DNA from: Hydractinia symbiolongicarpus | Taxonomy: Eukaryota > Cnidaria > Hydrozoa > Anthoathecata > Hydractiniidae | Direction of reading: 5' to 3' | NCBI RefSeq assembly: GCF_029227915.1 | Contig: NC_079880.1 | Span: 27,647,501-27,711,500, forward strand | Length of the DNA stretch: 64,000 nucleotides | Shown here: positions 60,641 through 64,000 of the stretch, piece after piece | Position numbering within the stretch: position 1 is the first letter of the stretch | Layout: every line of letters starts with the position of its first letter | Notes under the pieces: model-generated | What the model was told of the DNA's origin: nothing | The model's database searches: none | Seen by the model: the letters and a program-made list of their open reading frames with translations, nothing else | Position numbers and translations under genes: made by a program

Positions 60641-62672
60641 AAAATGAAAACATTTTTGAAAACTACAAGTCTCATGCGTTTTAGTGGTAAAAATAAAAAA
60701 TTAAAAAAGTCGTTCGGGAAATGAGTTTACTCCCTGGGTACTTTCTTTGTATACATTCGATTATACGGGCCAAGCCCGGGATTTACAGGAAATCGCGGGA
60801 TTTCGTTTGCCGGCGATTAAACCTCTTTCATTAAGAGTCTCATCAAAAATGAAAACATTTTTGAAAACTGCAAGTCTCATGCGTTTTAGTGGTGAAAAGA
60901 TAATTTAAAAATCGTTTTGGAAATGAGTTTACTCACAGGGTACTTTCTTTGTATACATTCGACTATACGGGCCAAGCCCGGGATTTACGGGAAATCGCGG
61001 GTTTTCGTTTCCCGTCGATTAAACCACTTTCATTAAGCGTCTCATCAAAAATGAAAACATTTCTGTAAACTACAAGTCTCATGCGTTTTAGTGGTGAAAA
61101 ATAATTTAAAAAATCGTTCGGGAAATAAGTTTACTCCCTGGGTACTTCCTTTGTATACTTTTGACTATACGGGCCGATTCCGAATTTACGGGAAGTCGCG
61201 GGTTTTCGATTGCTGGCGATTAAACTTCTTTTATTCAGCGTCTCATCAAAAATGAAAACATTTTTAAAAACTACAAGTCTCATGGCCTTTAGTGGTGAAA
61301 TAATAATTTAAAAAATCGTTCGGGAAATGAGTTTACTCCCTGGGTACTTTCTTTGTATACTTTTGACTATACGGGCCGAGTCCGGATTTACGGGAAGTCG
61401 CGGGTTTTCGTTTGCCGGCGATTAAACTTGTTTTATTCAGCGTCTCATCAAAAATGAAAACATTTTTAAAAACTACAAGTCTCATGGGCTTTAGTGGTGA
61501 AATAATAATTTAAAAAATCGTTCGGGAAATGAGTTTACTCCCTGGGTACTTTCTTTGTATACTTTTGACTATACGGGCCGAGTCCGGATTTACGGGAAGT
61601 CGCGGGTTTTCGTTTGCCGGCGATTAAACTTCTTTTATTCAGCGTCTCATCAAAAATGAAAACATTTTTGAAAACTACAAGTCTCATGCGTTTTAGTGGT
61701 AAAAATAAAAAATTAAAAAAGTCGTTCGGGAAATGAGTTTACTCCCTGGGTACTTTCTTTGTATACATTCGATTATACGGGCCAAGCCCGGGATTTACAG
61801 GAAATCGCGGGATTTCGTTTGCCGGCGATTAAACCTCTTTCATTAAGAGTCTCATCAAAAATGAAAACATTTTTGAAAACTGCAAGTCTCATGCGTTTTA
61901 GTGGTGAAAAGATAATTTAAAAATCGTTTTGGAAATGAGTTTACTCACAGGGTACTTTCTTTGTATACATTCGACTATACGGGCCAAGCCCGGGATTTAC
62001 GGGAAATCGCGGGTTTTCGTTTGCCGTCGATTAAACCACTTTCATTAAGCGTCTCATCAAAAATGAAAACATTTCTGTAAACTACAAGTCTCATGCGTTT
62101 TAGTGGTGAAAAATAATTTAAAAAATCGTTCGGGAAATAAGTTTACTCCCTGGGTACTTCCTTTGTATACTTTTGACTATACGGGCCGATTCCGAATTTA
62201 CGGGAAGTCGCGGGTTTTCGATTGCTGGCGATTAAACTTCTTTTATTCAGCGTCTCATCAAAAATGAAAACATTTTTAAAAACTACAAGTCTCATGGCCT
62301 TTAGTGGTGAAATAATAATTTAAAAAATCGTTCGGGAAATGAGTTTACTCCCTGGGTACTTTCTTTGTATACTTTTGACTATACGGGCCGAGTCCGGATT
62401 TACGGGAAGTCGCGGGTTTTCGTTTGCCGGCGATTAAACTTGTTTTATTCAGCGTCTCATCAAAAATGAAAACATTTTTAAAAACTACAAGTCTCATGGG
62501 CTTTAGTGGTGAAATAATAATTTAAAAAATCGTTCGGGAAATGAGTTTACTCCCTGGGTACTTTCTTTGTATACTTTTGACTATACGGGCCGAGTCCGGA
62601 TTTACGGGAAGTCGCGGGTTTTCGTTTGCCGGCGATTAAACTTCTTTTATTCAGCGTCTCATCAAAAATGAA
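60641..62672. repeat. Satellite B 5-monomer higher-order repeat, two copies (1,012-bp unit)
   Basis: The marker GGTAAAAATAAAAAATTAAA begins at about 60686 and 61698. GAAATAAGTTTACTCCC, GGTACTTCCTTTGTATAC, GATTCCGAATTTACGGG and TTTTCGATTGCTGGCGATT repeat at the same offset. Confidence 0.9.
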
Positions 62673-64000
62673 AACATTTTGAAAAACTACAAGACTCATG
62701 GGCTTTAGTGGTGAAATAATAATTTAAAAAATCGTTCGGGAAATGCGTTTACACCCTGGGTACTATCTTTGTATACTTTTGACTATACGGGCCGAGTCCG
62801 GGATTTACGGGAAATCGCAGGTTTTCGTTTACCGGCGATTAAACTTCTTTTATTCAGCGTCTCATCAAAAATGAAAACGTTTTGGAAACTACAAGTCTCA
62901 TGGGCTTTAGTGGTGAAATAATAATTTAAAAAATCGTTCGGGAAATGAGTTTACACCCTGGGTACTTTCTTTTTATGCTTTTGACTATACGGGCCGAGTC
63001 CGGCATTTACGGGAAATCGCAGGTTTTCGTTTGCCGGCGATTAAACTTCTTTTATTCAGCGTCTCATCAAAAATGAAAACATTTTTGAAAACTACAAGTC
63101 TCATGCTTTTTAGTGGTGAAAAAAGAATTTAAAAAATCGTTCGGGAAATGAGTTTACTCCCTGGGTACTTTCTTTGTATACTTTTGACTATACGGGCCGA
63201 GTCCGGATTTACGGGAAGTCGCGGGTTTTCGTTTGCCGGCGATTAAACTTGTTTTATTCAGCGTCTCATCAAAAATGAAAACATTTTTAAAAACTACAAG
63301 TCTCATGGGCTTTAGTGGTGAAATAATAATTTAAAAAATCGTTCGGGAAATGAGTTTACTCCCTGGGTACTTTCTTTGTATACTTTTGACTATACGGGCC
63401 GAGTCCGGATTTACGGGAAGTCGCGGGTTTTCGTTTGCCGGCGATTAAACTTCTTTTATTCAGCGTCTCATCAAAAATGAAAACATTTTGAAAAACTACA
63501 AGACTCATGGGCTTTAGTGGTGAAATAATAATTTAAAAAATCGTTCGGGAAATGCGTTTACACCCTGGGTACTATCTTTGTATACTTTTGACTATACGGG
63601 CCGAGTCCGGGATTTACGGGAAATCGCAGGTTTTCGTTTACCGGCGATTAAACTTCTTTTATTCAGCGTCTCATCAAAAATGAAAACGTTTTTGAAACTA
63701 CAAGTCTCATGGGCTTTAGTGGTGAAATAATAATTTAAAAAATCGTTCGGGAAATGAGTTTACACCCTGGGTACTTTCTTTTTATGCTTTTGACTATACG
63801 GGCCGAGTCCGGCATTTACGGGAAATCGCAGGTTTTCGTGTGCCGGCGATTAAACTTCTTTTATTCAGCGTCTCATCAAAAATGAAAACATTTTTGAAAA
63901 CTACAAGTCTCATGCGTTTTAGTGGTGAAAAAAGAATTTAAAAAATCGTTCGGGAAATGAGTTTACTCCCTGGGTACTTTCTTTGTATACTTTTGACTAT
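62673..64000. repeat. Satellite B terminal segment with a 4-monomer duplication; array continues past the window
   Basis: The markers ACAAGACTCATGGGC (about 62688/63498) and TTCTTTTTATGCTTTTGAC (about 62966/63776) repeat at 810 bp. The sequence ends inside a monomer, so the true edge of satellite B lies outside. Confidence 0.85.

Larger units (their letters stand above)
16176..64000. repeat. Satellite B array (about 203-bp monomer, about 235 copies)
   Basis: Landmarks ATGCGTTTTAGTGGT, CGTTTGCCGGCGATTAAAC and GCGTCTCATCAAAAATGAAAA recur every 202-203 bp, without inversion, to the window end. A monomer counted by hand (34141-34343) has 40% G+C and 13 CpG. Conserved NaeI/NgoMIV (GCCGGC) and GTATAC sites would give a ladder of about 203 bp. 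Monomers fall into subclasses by the core after CTATAC and by the A-rich stretch after TAGTGGT. No similarity to satellite A was seen beyond short AT-rich words. No other mobile element interrupts it. Short open frames recur because part of each monomer lacks stops; they usually lack an ATG and are not genes. Confidence 0.97.

Noticed and set aside
16176-64000. CRISPR-like array
   Set aside because: The whole 203-bp unit is repeated, with no unique spacers between short repeats, and the context is eukaryotic.
16176-64000. Hammerhead ribozyme in satellite B (minus strand TTGATGAGACGC)
   Set aside because: The core would need CTGATGA, a stem II and a GAAA followed by stem III. The first base is wrong and the following GAAAG is not placed behind a complementary stem.
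1-64000. Inverted monomers or array polarity switch
   Set aside because: All landmarks were found on the plus strand in one direction in both arrays. No reversed block was seen, though a short one could have been missed by eye.

Overview
The window reads as constitutive-heterochromatin-type DNA from an animal. It holds two unrelated tandem satellite arrays joined directly to each other, with one apparently intact non-LTR retrotransposon (LINE) inside the first. There is no host gene, no recognisable tRNA or rRNA gene, and no prokaryotic gene organisation. The only convincing protein-coding gene is the LINE ORF. Its architecture (hydrophobic N-terminus, 2A-like motif, PHD-type zinc finger, apurinic-type endonuclease, reverse transcriptase, (ATT)n tail) is of the CR1/L2/Rex1 kind seen in animals. 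N-terminal 2A-like motifs in such elements are best known from marine invertebrates, so a marine invertebrate is a reasonable but weak guess.

Layout. Positions 1-7682 and 11517-16175 are satellite A, a head-to-tail array with a monomer of about 373 bp (about 33 monomers). Its left part carries a 1,632-bp higher-order duplication made of four monomers plus a 140-bp truncated one. Positions 7683-11516 are the LINE, on the minus strand. A 3-bp target duplication (AGT) flanks it, and an uninterrupted paralogue of the same target lies at about 13370-13389. At about 16175 satellite A stops in mid-monomer and satellite B begins with only about 2 bp of shared sequence. Satellite B (monomer about 203 bp, about 235 copies, all in one orientation) fills the remaining 47.8 kb to the window end.

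Satellite B is a patchwork of monomer subclasses. They are recognised by the core (GGGCCAAGCCCGGG, GGGCCGAGTCCGGG, GGGCCGATTCCGG or GGGCCCAGTCCGGGG) and by the A-rich segment after TTTAGTGGT. Blocks of 3, 4, 5, 6, 8, 9, 10, 13 and 19/20 monomers are duplicated with very few differences. This is the pattern expected of recent unequal exchange or segmental amplification. Each monomer has short motifs worth testing (a 5-bp hairpin, a Pol III B-box-like string, a near-miss CENP-B box, strong CpG retention) but no credible gene. The recurring reading frames of about 60-120 codons in satellite B are by-products of the repeat.

How the parts relate: the LINE is a parasite of the satellite and supplies its own endonuclease and reverse transcriptase. 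The satellites are probably structural (centromeric or pericentromeric), which is an inference from organisation only. All coordinates of repeat blocks were read by eye and should be taken as good to about 10-50 bp.
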